From Pseudomonas cyclaminis (lineage in GTDB: Bacteria > Pseudomonadota > Gammaproteobacteria > Pseudomonadales > Pseudomonadaceae), in assembly GCF_015163715.1 (NCBI RefSeq), contig NZ_JADDUM010000052.1, positions 1 to 32,628 on the forward strand: a DNA stretch of 32,628 nucleotides, in the 5' to 3' direction. The first letter of the stretch is position 1. Each line of letters begins with the position of its first letter. The notes below the pieces were generated by a model, which was not told the DNA's origin, did not search any database, and worked only from the letters and a program-made list of their open reading frames with translations. The position numbers and the translations under genes are program-made. Positions 18,616 through 27,792 of this stretch are shown one piece after another.

Positions 18616-19324
18616 AGTTGGCGAGTTCTGGGGTCTGCGGGTTGGCGAACAGTACCTTGGGGTCGCCGACTTCATGCACCTTGCCCTGGTGCATGAACAC
18701 CAGCTTGTCGCCAACCTCGCGGGCGAAGCGCATCTCGTGGGTCACCATGATCAAGGTCATGCCGTCCTTGGCCAACTGGCGGACGACGCTGAGTACCTCA
18801 TTGACCAGTTCCGGGTCCAGGGCCGAGGTGATTTCGTCGCACAGCAGCACTTTGGGTGACATGGCCAGGGCGCGGGCAATGGCGACGCGCTGTTGCTGGC
18901 CGCCGGACAGGCGATCAGGAAAGGCGTCGAACTTCTCGCCCAGTCCTACGCGCTCAAGCATTTGTCTTGCCAGCTGCGCGGCCTTGGCCTTGGGCACCTT
19001 CTGCACCACCTGTGGCGCGAGCATCACGTTTTCACCCACCGTGAGATGTGGGAACAGGTTGAACTGCTGGAACACCATGCCGACTTTCTGCCGCAGGCTG
19101 CGCAGGTCGGCGCGGGCGGCGTCGAGGTATTCGCCGTCGACTTCGATCACGCCGTCGTTGATCGATTCCAGGCCGTTGAGGGTGCGCAGCAAGGTGGACT
19201 TGCCCGAGCCGCTGCGGCCGATGATCGCCACCACCTGGCCTTCTTCAACGGTCAGGTCGATGCCTTTGAGTACGTGGTGATCGCCGTAATACTTATGCAG
19301 GGCGGAAATTCTAAGCAGAGGCAT
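18587..19324 (-). CDS. Amino acid ABC transporter ATP-binding protein (HisP/GlnQ type)
   Basis: A 245-residue cytosolic ATPase. Walker A GRSGSGKST (about residues 36-44), Q-loop MVFQQFNLFPHLT, signature LSGGQQQR, Walker B VLLCDE followed by SALDPE, and switch His in VTHEM are all intact. This set is typical of polar amino acid importers. ATG at 19324 has GGAGA upstream and removes a nine-residue unsupported extension. It is the last gene of the operon, overlapping the preceding permease gene by 14 bases, and its 3' end overlaps the convergent fimbrial gene. Confidence 0.93.
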   Translation of the reverse strand: MPLLRISALHKYYGDHHVLKGIDLTVEEGQVVAIIGRSGSGKSTLLRTLNGLESINDGVIEVDGEYLDAARADLRSLRQKVGMVFQQFNLFPHLTVGENVMLAPQVVQKVPKAKAAQLARQMLERVGLGEKFDAFPDRLSGGQQQRVAIARALAMSPKVLLCDEITSALDPELVNEVLSVVRQLAKDGMTLIMVTHEMRFAREVGDKLVFMHQGKVHEVGDPKVLFANPQTPELANFIGSVEQAG

Positions 19325-19961
19325 GCAGTCTCCTTTCCAGGTAGCGCGCACTGAGGGACAAGGGGTAGCAGAGCAGGAAGTAACCGAGGGCCACCAGGCC
19401 GTAGACCATGAAGGGCTCGAAGGTAGCGTTGGCGAGCATGCCGCCGGTCTTGGTCAATTCGGTGAAGCCGATGATCGAAGTGACTGCGGTGCCTTTGACC
19501 ACTTGCACCGAGAACCCCACCGTTGGCGCGACGGCAATCCGCAGCGCCTGGGGCAGGATCACATAGCGCAGTTGCTCCAGCGGATTAAGTGCCAGGCTGG
19601 CCGAGGCTTCCCACTGCCCGTGGGCGATGGAGTCGACGCAGCCGCGCCAGATCTCGGCGAGGTAGGCGCTGGTAAATAAAGTGAGGGCAATCGCCGCCGC
19701 CAGCCAGGGCGAAATATCAATCCCCAGCAAGGCGATGCCGAAGAACACCAGGAACAGCTGCATCAGCAGCGGCGTGCCCTGGAACAGTTCGATATAGGTG
19801 CGCGCAACATTGCGTGGGAACGCCTTTTTGCTGATGCGCATGGTCATCACCAGCAAGCCGATCAGGCCGCCGCCGATAAACGCCACCAGCGACAGCAATA
19901 GCGTCCACTGCAAGCCTGTCAGCAGATTGCGCACGATGTCCCAGAAGGAAAAATCACTCAT
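19311..19961 (-). CDS. Amino acid ABC transporter permease
   Basis: A 216-residue inner-membrane protein of the HisM/GlnP family. It has an N-terminal membrane segment (GLQWTLLLSLVAFIGGGLIGLLV), the family motif YIELFQGTPLLMQLF, and the EAA loop EASASLALNPLEQLRYVILPQA that docks the ATPase. ATG at 19961 was taken because GAGGAA precedes it and the family begins there. It overlaps the upstream permease gene by 4 bases (ATGA) and the ATPase gene by 14. It pairs with the other permease as a heterodimer. Confidence 0.92.
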   Translation of the reverse strand: MSDFSFWDIVRNLLTGLQWTLLLSLVAFIGGGLIGLLVMTMRISKKAFPRNVARTYIELFQGTPLLMQLFLVFFGIALLGIDISPWLAAAIALTLFTSAYLAEIWRGCVDSIAHGQWEASASLALNPLEQLRYVILPQALRIAVAPTVGFSVQVVKGTAVTSIIGFTELTKTGGMLANATFEPFMVYGLVALGYFLLCYPLSLSARYLERRLHASA

Positions 19962-20626
19962 CGACTGTTCCTCATGACAAAGCGGCGCCCGATCCAGTTG
20001 AGCAACTGGCGGATCATCAGCGCCATGCACAGGTACACCAGGGTGGTCAGGGCATAGGTTTCAAATGCGCGGAAATTGCGCGATTGGATAAAGTTGGCGG
20101 CGAAGCTCAGCTCTTCGGTGGCGATCTGCGAACACACCGCCGAACCGAGCATCACGATGATGATCTGGCTGCTCAGGGCAGGCCACACCTTGCCCAGCGC
20201 CGGCAGCAGCACCACGTGGCGAAACGCCTCGAAACGCGTCATCGCCAGTGCGGCGGCCGCTTCCAATTGCCCACGGGGAATGGCCTGGATGCCGGCGCGG
20301 ATAATCTCCGTGGAGTAGGCCCCCAGGTTGATCACCATCGCCAGTACGGCCGCTTGCCATTCGGTAATCTTCAGCCCCAGGGACGGCAGGCCGAAGAAGA
20401 TGAAGAACAGTTGCACCAGGAACGGCGTGTTGCGGATCAACTCGACATAGACGCCGAAGCACCAGGCAAACGGCTGGATCTTCCATGCCCGCACCACCGC
20501 GCCAACGGTGCCCAGGGCCACGCCGAGGATCGCGCCGATGGCCGTCAGCTCAAGGGTGAACAGCGCGCCGCGCAGCAGCAGGTCGGTATTGGCCAGCACG
20601 GGTACAAAGTCAAATTGATACGCCAT
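19958..20626 (-). CDS. Amino acid ABC transporter permease
   Basis: A 222-residue inner-membrane protein, the second half of the permease pair. It has FTLELTAIGAILGVALG, the motif YVELIRNTPFLVQLFFIFFG, and the EAA loop LEAAAALAMTRFEAFRHVVLP. The start at 20626 has GGAGCTG upstream and lies 17 bases after the binding protein stop. Confidence 0.93.
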   Translation of the reverse strand: MAYQFDFVPVLANTDLLLRGALFTLELTAIGAILGVALGTVGAVVRAWKIQPFAWCFGVYVELIRNTPFLVQLFFIFFGLPSLGLKITEWQAAVLAMVINLGAYSTEIIRAGIQAIPRGQLEAAAALAMTRFEAFRHVVLLPALGKVWPALSSQIIIVMLGSAVCSQIATEELSFAANFIQSRNFRAFETYALTTLVYLCMALMIRQLLNWIGRRFVMRNSR

Positions 20627-20643
20627 GAGTCAGCTCCGTCGTA

Positions 20644-21429
20644 TCAGAGATCAGCAGGCAGCGGCTCTTTGAGCCACTGCATCGCGTTCTTTTGCAGGCT
20701 GCCGTCAGCCTTGCCCGCGACCAGGATCTGGTTGACCTTCTCCAGCAGTGCCGGCTCGTTTTTGTTCACGCCGACGTACACCGGCGAGTCCTTGAGTTTC
20801 ACCTTCAGCGCCGGCACGCGTTTTGGGTTGCGTTCGCTGATCGCGACCATTACCACGTTGCCGCTGGCGATCAGGTCAACCTGGCCGGCCAGGTAGGCGG
20901 CGATGGTCGAGTTGTTGTCTTCGAAGCGCTTGATGGTGGCTTCCTTGGGCGCTACGGCGGTCAGCTCGATGTCTTCGATGGCGCCACGGGTCACGCTGAT
21001 GGTCTTGCCCTTGAGGTCGTCGAGGCTGGTGATGGCGGCATCCGGTGGGCCGAACACGGCCAGGTAGAACGGCGCGTAAGCCTTGGAGAAGTCGATGACC
21101 TTTTCCCGCTCCGGGTTCTTGCCCAGGCTTGAGATCACCAGGTCGACCTTGCCGGTGGTGAGGAACGGGATGCGGTTGGTGCTGTTGACCGGGGTCAGTT
21201 CCAGTTTGACCTTGAGTTGGTCGGCCAGCAGCTTGGCGGTGTCGATGTCCAGGCCGCGTGGCTTCATGTCGGGGCCCACCGAGCCGAATGGCGGGAAGTC
21301 CTGGGGCACGGCGACCTTGAGGGTGCCACGGGCGACAATATCGTCCAGACCGTTGGCCTGGGCGGGTGCCTGGCTCAGCATCAGGCTGGCAAACAGGGCA
21401 GTGAGCAGGGCGCTGTAGCGCTTGGTCAT
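20644..21429 (-). CDS. Periplasmic amino acid-binding protein of ABC transporter
   Basis: A 261-residue family 3 solute-binding protein. The signal peptide ends at AQA/N near residue 24. The domain begins GTLKVAVPQDFPPFGSVG, with LDIDTAKLLADQLKVKLELTPV, the ligand-contact region NRIPFLTTGKVDLVISSLGKN and the motif REKVIDFSKAY. It captures a polar amino acid or similar solute for the two permeases; the ligand cannot be read from sequence. ATG at 21429 follows CGGAGAG. It is the first gene of the operon and is divergent from the GntR regulator 264 bases away, which probably controls it. Confidence 0.92.
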   Translation of the reverse strand: MTKRYSALLTALFASLMLSQAPAQANGLDDIVARGTLKVAVPQDFPPFGSVGPDMKPRGLDIDTAKLLADQLKVKLELTPVNSTNRIPFLTTGKVDLVISSLGKNPEREKVIDFSKAYAPFYLAVFGPPDAAITSLDDLKGKTISVTRGAIEDIELTAVAPKEATIKRFEDNNSTIAAYLAGQVDLIASGNVVMVAISERNPKRVPALKVKLKDSPVYVGVNKNEPALLEKVNQILVAGKADGSLQKNAMQWLKEPLPADL

Positions 21430-21693
21430 GGCAACTCTCCGAGAAGGGCGAAAGGATTTTCTGGATTTGGCTTGCTTGCGTGATTGCACAGCCCATGCCA
21501 GCCCGCTCGGAATCCTCTGCAAGGCTGGGATTTGTTGAGCTGCAGTGGTCTTACTGGTCTGAACAGTGGCTGAGCTTTTCGCACTCTTTTCGAGCGCCGG
21601 TAAAACCCAGCGACCCCTTTGGGGCGTGGCTTGCCGCCGGCCACGAATAGCTTTACAACTAACCGCTCTGCTGACTGAAACCTTGAGTTTTTT

Positions 21694-22389
21694 ATGAATT
21701 CCATCGCCCAAGCCGTACCGGAAGCGGCCCTGCAGGCCATCCGCAAACTGATCAAGGAGCAGGGCTTCGTGCCGGGCGACGCATTGCCGTCCCAGCGCGA
21801 CCTGGCGGTGCAGTTGGGCGTTAGTCGGGCGTCATTGCGTGAGGCGTTGTCGTCTTTGAGCGCCTTGGGCGTGGTCAGCGTGCAGCCGGGAAAAGGCGTA
21901 TTCGTGCAGGCGGCTGATGAGGCGCCGGGATTTGCCTGGCCGTTCGCGGCACAGGCCACGCCACTGGATATCTTCCAGTTGCGCTATGCGCTGGAAGGCT
22001 TTGCGGCGGGGCTGGCGGCGGTGACGCTGACCATTGATGAATTGGATAGTCTTGAGGATAACGTCGAGGCGATGCGCAAGGTGCTCAAGGCCGGCGACTT
22101 CGAGGCGGCTGCGCGGCTGGACTTCGAGTTTCACCAGCGCATCCTGCTGGCCAGCGGCAACCAGGCAATGGTGAGTATCTTGAGTGCCAGCGCCGAGGTG
22201 TTCCTGGAAAGCCAGAAACTACCGTTCATCCGGCCGGAGCGGGCCATGGAAACCTGGCAGGAACATCGCAAAATCCTGCGCGCCCTGGCACGCCGCGCCA
22301 GTGCAGCGGCACAGAAAACCATGCAGGAACACGTACGCAACGCGGCGCTGCGTACGGGCATTGCCTTCGTGACGCCTGTCACGCCGTGA
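21694..22389 (+). CDS. GntR family transcriptional regulator, FCD (FadR-like) subfamily
   Basis: A 231-residue regulator. The winged helix-turn-helix occupies residues 10-72 (LPSQRDLAVQLGVSRASLREAL, then the wing VSVQPGKGVFV). The all-helical FCD ligand domain follows, with its metal-binding residues Asp143, His147, His191 and His213 in place. Proteins of this type usually repress a neighbouring catabolic or transport operon until a carboxylic or amino acid ligand binds. It is divergent from the ABC transporter operon, its likely target. The ribosome binding site is weak (TTGAG). Confidence 0.9.
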   Translation: MNSIAQAVPEAALQAIRKLIKEQGFVPGDALPSQRDLAVQLGVSRASLREALSSLSALGVVSVQPGKGVFVQAADEAPGFAWPFAAQATPLDIFQLRYALEGFAAGLAAVTLTIDELDSLEDNVEAMRKVLKAGDFEAAARLDFEFHQRILLASGNQAMVSILSASAEVFLESQKLPFIRPERAMETWQEHRKILRALARRASAAAQKTMQEHVRNAALRTGIAFVTPVTP

Positions 22390-22444
22390 GTCGGGCCATA
22401 CCCAAACTCATGCACCACCATAGCAAGACTCAATTAGAGGCGGC

Positions 22445-22473
22445 TTCCTGAACGGGGGAAGGGCGGCTATGAT
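22445..22473 (+). promoter_or_regulatory. Possible trxA promoter
   Basis: A -10-like TATGAT (22468-22473) lies 17 bases after TTCCTG (22445-22450), about 40 bases before the trxA start. The -35 is poor, so the call is tentative. Confidence 0.35.
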
Positions 22474-22510
22474 GGGCAACGTTTTTTTTGCTTACAATCC
22501 GGAGACATCC

Positions 22511-22840
22511 ATGAGCAACGATCTTATCAAGCACGTCACCGACGCGACCTTTGAGGCCGAAGTACTCAAGGCTGCTGGCCCGGTGCTGGTTGACTACTGG
22601 GCTGAATGGTGCGGCCCTTGCAAAATGATCGCTCCGGTCCTGGACGACATTGCAACCACTTACGAAGGCAAGTTGACCATTGCCAAGCTGAACATCGACG
22701 ACAACCAGGAAACCCCGGCCAAGCACGGCGTGCGTGGTATTCCTACGCTGATGCTGTTCAAGAACGGCAACGTTGAAGCAACCAAGGTAGGTGCACTGTC
22801 GAAGTCCCAGCTGCAAGCTTTCCTCGACGCCAACATCTAA
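22511..22840 (+). CDS. trxA: Thioredoxin 1
   Basis: A 109-residue cytosolic disulfide reductase. The active site WCGPCK has Cys34 and Cys37, and the cis-proline is Pro78 in RGIPTL. ATG at 22511 has GGAGA five bases upstream; a longer frame from 22469 lacks family sequence. It has its own intrinsic terminator directly after the stop, so it is separate from rho. It reduces ribonucleotide reductase, methionine sulfoxide reductase and other targets with thioredoxin reductase as electron donor. Confidence 0.97.
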   Translation: MSNDLIKHVTDATFEAEVLKAAGPVLVDYWAEWCGPCKMIAPVLDDIATTYEGKLTIAKLNIDDNQETPAKHGVRGIPTLMLFKNGNVEATKVGALSKSQLQAFLDANI

Positions 22841-22848
22841 GCGTCGTC

Positions 22849-22878
22849 AAAAAAGCCCCGCGAATCGCGGGGCTTTTT
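22849..22878 (+). terminator. Intrinsic terminator of trxA
   Basis: An 8-base perfect stem GCCCCGCG/CGCGGGGC with AAT loop, preceded by six A and followed by five T. Confidence 0.95.
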
Positions 22879-23021
22879 CGTTAAACAGGGCTAGACGCTC
22901 CGAAACTCAGGTGGTACATTCGGCCCCGCACTGGTTTCTCCACTGCCCCCTGCAAGCCGTCGCCGACGCATTCCTTTTCGATTAGTACGCGATCCTGTCG
23001 CCTTCTCTGCGGCGCGGCCTC

Positions 23022-23040
23022 ATTAAGCCAAAAGCTTAAT
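23022..23040 (+). promoter_or_regulatory. Inverted repeat in rho leader
   Basis: ATTAAGC and GCTTAAT with a 5-base CAAAA loop, 35 bases before the rho start and followed by a C-rich tract (TTCCCCCCCTCC). In E. coli, rho controls its own leader; a C-rich unstructured tract is a plausible rut-like site, but this is inference. Confidence 0.35.
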
Positions 23041-23075
23041 TTCCCCCCCTCCATAAATGATTACGTCATTCCTAT

Positions 23076-24335
<1,260 letters not shown>

Positions 24336-24358
24336 TACGACGTTTCAGGTCCGAAAGA

Positions 24359-24387
24359 ATGGCGCCCTCAGGGGCGCCATTTTTTTT
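24359..24387 (+). terminator. Intrinsic terminator of rho
   Basis: ATGGCGCCC/GGGCGCCAT stem with a 4-base loop, then eight T. It lies about 25 bases after the rho stop. Confidence 0.95.
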
Positions 24388-24491
24388 CGCCTGCTTTTTC
24401 AGCACCGTTGGCACCCAAATGCACCGCGATAGGCTGCCAGCCAGCCTCAGAGCAGGTAGGATGTACGCCTATTTTACGGGTGGCATGGTTA

Positions 24492-25958
24492 ATGAAATTC
24501 AAGGATCTTCGGGATTTCGTGCAGCAACTTGAGCAGCGCGGAGAGTTGAAACGTATCCAGGTGCCGGTGTCCCCGGTGCTGGAAATGACTGAGATTTGCG
24601 ACCGTACCCTGCGTAACAAGGGCCCGGCGCTGCTGTTCGAAAACCCGACCGGCTTTGATATTCCGGTGCTCGGCAACCTGTTCGGCACGCCCGACCGCGT
24701 AGCGTTCGGCATGGGCGCCGAGTCGGTCAGCGAGTTGCGCGAGATCGGCAAGCTGCTGGCCTTCCTCAAGGAACCCGAGCCACCCAAGGGCTTGAAGGAT
24801 GCCTGGTCGAAGCTGCCGATCTTCCGCAAGATCATTGCCATGGCGCCCAAGGTGGTCAAGGACGCGGTGTGTCAGGAAGTGGTCATTGAAGGCGATGACG
24901 TCGACTTGGCCATGCTCCCGGTGCAAACCTGCTGGCCTGGCGACGTCGGCCCGCTGATTACCTGGGGCCTGACCGTCACCAAAGGCCCGAACAAGGATCG
25001 CCAGAACCTCGGCATCTACCGTCAGCAAGTGATCGGCCGCAACAAGGTGATCATGCGTTGGCTGAGCCACCGTGGCGGCGCGCTGGACTTCCGTGAGTGG
25101 TGCGAAAAACACCCCGGCCAACCGTTCCCGGTCTCCGTGGCCCTGGGCGCCGACCCGGCGACCATCCTTGGCGCCGTGACCCCGGTGCCGGACAGCCTGT
25201 CCGAATACGCCTTCGCCGGTCTGCTGCGCGGCAACCGCACCGAGCTGGTGAAGTGCCGTGGCAATGACCTGCAAGTGCCGGCCACTGCGGAAATCATCCT
25301 CGAAGGCGTGATCCACCCTGGCGAGATGGCTGACGAAGGCCCTTACGGCGACCACACCGGCTACTACAACGAAGTCGACAGCTTCCCGGTGTTCACCGTC
25401 GAGCGCATCACTCACCGGATCAAACCGATCTACCACAGCACCTACACCGGCCGTCCGCCGGATGAGCCGGCGATTCTGGGCGTGGCCCTCAACGAAGTGT
25501 TTGTGCCGATCCTGCAAAAGCAATTCCCGGAAATCACCGACTTCTACCTGCCGCCGGAAGGCTGTTCGTACCGCATGGCCATCGTGACCATGAAGAAGTC
25601 GTATCCGGGCCATGCCAAGCGCGTCATGCTGGGTGTGTGGTCGTTTTTGCGACAGTTCATGTACACCAAGTTCGTTATTGTCACCGACGACGACATCAAC
25701 GCCCGCGACTGGAACGACGTGATCTGGGCCATCACCACGCGCATGGACCCCAAGCGCGATACGGTGATGATCGACAACACGCCAATCGACTACCTCGACT
25801 TCGCGTCGCCGGTATCAGGCCTTGGTTCCAAGATGGGCCTGGATGCCACCCATAAATGGCCGGGTGAAACCACCCGCGAATGGGGTCGGGTGATCGTCAA
25901 GGATGAAGCCGTGACCGCGCGCGTCGATGCGATGTGGAAAGAATTGGGAATAGATTGA
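24492..25958 (+). CDS. ubiD: 4-hydroxy-3-polyprenylbenzoate decarboxylase
   Basis: A 488-residue decarboxylase of ubiquinone synthesis that uses prenylated FMN supplied by UbiX. It starts [20 protein letters not shown]. The cofactor and metal site region includes [32 protein letters not shown] and the catalytic acidic stretch [20 protein letters not shown] at 24492 was chosen because the family begins there; the open frame from 24408 runs through the region after the rho terminator without family sequence. Its stop overlaps the start of the next gene by one base (TGATG), so the two are translationally coupled. Confidence 0.96.
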   Translation: MKFKDLRDFVQQLEQRGELKRIQVPVSPVLEMTEICDRTLRNKGPALLFENPTGFDIPVLGNLFGTPDRVAFGMGAESVSELREIGKLLAFLKEPEPPKGLKDAWSKLPIFRKIIAMAPKVVKDAVCQEVVIEGDDVDLAMLPVQTCWPGDVGPLITWGLTVTKGPNKDRQNLGIYRQQVIGRNKVIMRWLSHRGGALDFREWCEKHPGQPFPVSVALGADPATILGAVTPVPDSLSEYAFAGLLRGNRTELVKCRGNDLQVPATAEIILEGVIHPGEMADEGPYGDHTGYYNEVDSFPVFTVERITHRIKPIYHSTYTGRPPDEPAILGVALNEVFVPILQKQFPEITDFYLPPEGCSYRMAIVTMKKSYPGHAKRVMLGVWSFLRQFMYTKFVIVTDDDINARDWNDVIWAITTRMDPKRDTVMIDNTPIDYLDFASPVSGLGSKMGLDATHKWPGETTREWGRVIVKDEAVTARVDAMWKELGID

Positions 25959-26923
25959 TGCGTGTAACCCTGCAACCTTCCGGCGCTGTGCTGGAGCTGG
26001 TCCCCGGCGAGCGAATCCTCGAAGGCGCACGCCGACTGGGCTACGAATGCCCCCAGGCCTGTCGCAACGGCGTGTGCCATGTGTGTGCCGCGCTGCTGGT
26101 GGAAGGTCGGGTGCAGCAAGCCGGTGAGGTGCGCGATCACGGTGAGTTCTACACCTGCATCGCCGAACCGCTGGAAGATTGCATTGTGTTGTGGGATGGC
26201 GTGCTGGCGCCGGGAGAGTTGCCGTTGCGCAAGTTGTCGTGCCAATTGAGTGAATGCGTAGAGGTCGGTGGTGATGTGTGGCGCGTGCGCCTGCGGGCTC
26301 CGGCCGGCAAGGCGGTGCGTTACCACGCCGGGCAATACCTGATGATCGAACGGGAAAATGGCGAGAAATCCGCGTTTTCCCTGGCCTCGGCGCCCCATGC
26401 CGGGCGCGAGCTGGAGCTGCACGTGCTGGCCCGCGAGGACAGTGCGCGCAGCCTGCTGGAACAACTGCAACGTAACCAGATGGCCCGCGTAGAGCTGCCG
26501 TTTGGTGACACTCACCTGGCCGAGTTGCCGGACGGTCCGCTGGTGTTGATCGCCGCCGGCACCGGCATGGCGCAGATGCACAGCCTGATCGAACATTGCC
26601 GCGCCTCCGGCTTCAAGCACCCGGTGCACCTGTACTGGGGCGTGCGTCGCCCGGAAGACTTTTACGATATCGAGCACTGGGACCAGTGGCTGCAGTTGCC
26701 TAACCTGTTCCTGCACAAAGTCGTCAGCGATTTGTGCGGCTGGGAAGGCCGCTGCGGTTTGCTCCATGAAGCCGTGTGCGAGGACATCGTCGACCTCAAG
26801 GCTGTGCACGTCTACGCCAGCGGTTCACCGGCGATGATCTACGGCACTTTGGATGCGCTGGTCGACGCCGGCATGGATGCGCACCAGATGCGCGCCGATG
26901 TATTCGCTTACGCCCCGCGCTGA
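25958..26923 (+). CDS. Ferredoxin-fused flavin reductase (Fre-like)
   Basis: A 321-residue cytosolic oxidoreductase. Residues 1-90 are a plant-type [2Fe-2S] domain with ligands Cys35, Cys40, Cys43 and Cys67. An FNR-type FAD domain follows (RYHAGQYLMIE, then KSAFSLASAP), and an NAD(P)-binding domain (LIAAGTGMAQMHSLIEH, HLYWGVRRPEDFY). Such proteins are often labelled CDP-6-deoxy-delta-3,4-glucoseen reductase by similarity; no dideoxysugar genes are near, so that name is doubtful here. In E. coli ubiD is also followed by the flavin reductase gene fre. A role in providing reduced flavin for UbiX/UbiD chemistry is a fair inference. The usual Arg of the flavin-binding RxxS motif appears as Ser (SAFS). 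Confidence 0.85.
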   Translation: MRVTLQPSGAVLELVPGERILEGARRLGYECPQACRNGVCHVCAALLVEGRVQQAGEVRDHGEFYTCIAEPLEDCIVLWDGVLAPGELPLRKLSCQLSECVEVGGDVWRVRLRAPAGKAVRYHAGQYLMIERENGEKSAFSLASAPHAGRELELHVLAREDSARSLLEQLQRNQMARVELPFGDTHLAELPDGPLVLIAAGTGMAQMHSLIEHCRASGFKHPVHLYWGVRRPEDFYDIEHWDQWLQLPNLFLHKVVSDLCGWEGRCGLLHEAVCEDIVDLKAVHVYASGSPAMIYGTLDALVDAGMDAHQMRADVFAYAPR

Positions 26924-26947
26924 TCCTTCGTAAGGACTACCAACTGT

Positions 26948-26973
26948 TGTGGTGAGCGGGCTTGCCCCGCTCA
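26948..26973. repeat. REP element (GTGGTGAGCGGGCTTG family)
   Basis: TGTGGTGAGCGGGCTTGCC followed by CCGCTCA: a single palindromic REP between two convergent genes, very close to the copies at 5804 and 11997. It may act as their shared 3' hairpin. Confidence 0.75.
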
Positions 26974-26981
26974 GTTTCCGC

Positions 26982-27464
26982 TTAGAAGCGCACGCCGGTC
27001 GTCACCATCGCCGCATTGAACCCCAGCAACGCCAACTCCGCCGCCACCGGCCCGTAATGGGTGCCTACTGACGGAATGATCACCGGCGCCACGCCGAAAC
27101 GGTTCAAGGGGATCTTGTCGCGGTACTTGCCGCGATAACCCTGGATCGCCCCGCCGGTAACCTTCAGGTACACCGGATAATCGGTCATGTCATAGCGCTT
27201 GCCCGCATAGGCGTAGTACGAGCGCTGGCTGAACGAGTTGCGAAAGGTCGCCCCGCCATACACCCACCCTGATGCTTCATTGCGCTCCAGGCCGATCAGG
27301 TCCTGGTTGTTGTTATGGTCTTTATCTGGCGCAAAATGTTGGGTGTAGACGCTGGTCTGCGCGTACCAGAAGCCCTTGTCATCTTCGCTGATGGGCGGTT
27401 CGCCAGCCAGTGCAGTGGTGGCCTGGGCCAGCAACAACAGGCCAGGCAGTCGGAATTTTTTCAT
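26982..27464 (-). CDS. Small outer-membrane beta-barrel protein (PagP-like outline)
   Basis: A 160-residue exported protein. The signal peptide ends at ALA/G (residue 20). The mature chain has short alternating strands, many aromatic residues (GFWYAQTSVYTQHFAP, RSYYAYAGKRYDM) and a terminal Phe, as in small outer-membrane barrels. The order of features, including PVIIPSVGTHYGPVAAEL near the end, recalls E. coli PagP (LPVLLPLASVGYGP), a lipid A palmitoyltransferase. The similarity is too weak to claim the enzyme, and I cannot identify the catalytic His/Asp/Ser. The start has GAGGT seven bases upstream. It is monocistronic. Confidence 0.6.
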   Translation of the reverse strand: MKKFRLPGLLLLAQATTALAGEPPISEDDKGFWYAQTSVYTQHFAPDKDHNNNQDLIGLERNEASGWVYGGATFRNSFSQRSYYAYAGKRYDMTDYPVYLKVTGGAIQGYRGKYRDKIPLNRFGVAPVIIPSVGTHYGPVAAELALLGFNAAMVTTGVRF

Positions 27465-27792
27465 GGGTGCGACCTCGGTAGTCGGTTTGATGGGCGGCTA
27501 AGTGGGTCGTGATGTGCGCGCTATTTTGACGGTTTGGCGCGAGCCCAGGCTGAACCGGGGCTGAAACTAGCGGGATTGCTGCGCATAATCCTGACGAAAG
27601 GGTGCCGGCCTTATGCATTCGCTTATTCTTTAAAGGTATTTAATTTGTTACATGAATATCTTTAAGCTATATCGCAACGGACTACCGATTTTCTGCCAAT
27701 AACCAACAATTGACCGCCACCGCCCGCCAGCCGGATCGATCGTACGCACTCAGCGCATTGAAGCGCTGGGTCTTGATTCCAAGGGGAGCGGT
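27465..27792. other. Intergenic region upstream of the TonB-dependent receptor
   Basis: This 328-base divergent region holds promoters for both neighbours. The middle (about 27620-27680) is AT-rich. A short hairpin CAGCGC/GCGCTG lies at 27751-27768, just before the ribosome site AAGGGGAG of the receptor. I found no good Fur box. Confidence 0.5.

Noticed and set aside
25958..26923. CDP-6-deoxy-3,4-glucoseen reductase (dideoxysugar synthesis)
   Set aside because: The label comes from domain similarity only; no dideoxysugar or O-antigen genes are nearby and the ubiD-fre arrangement points to a flavin reductase role.
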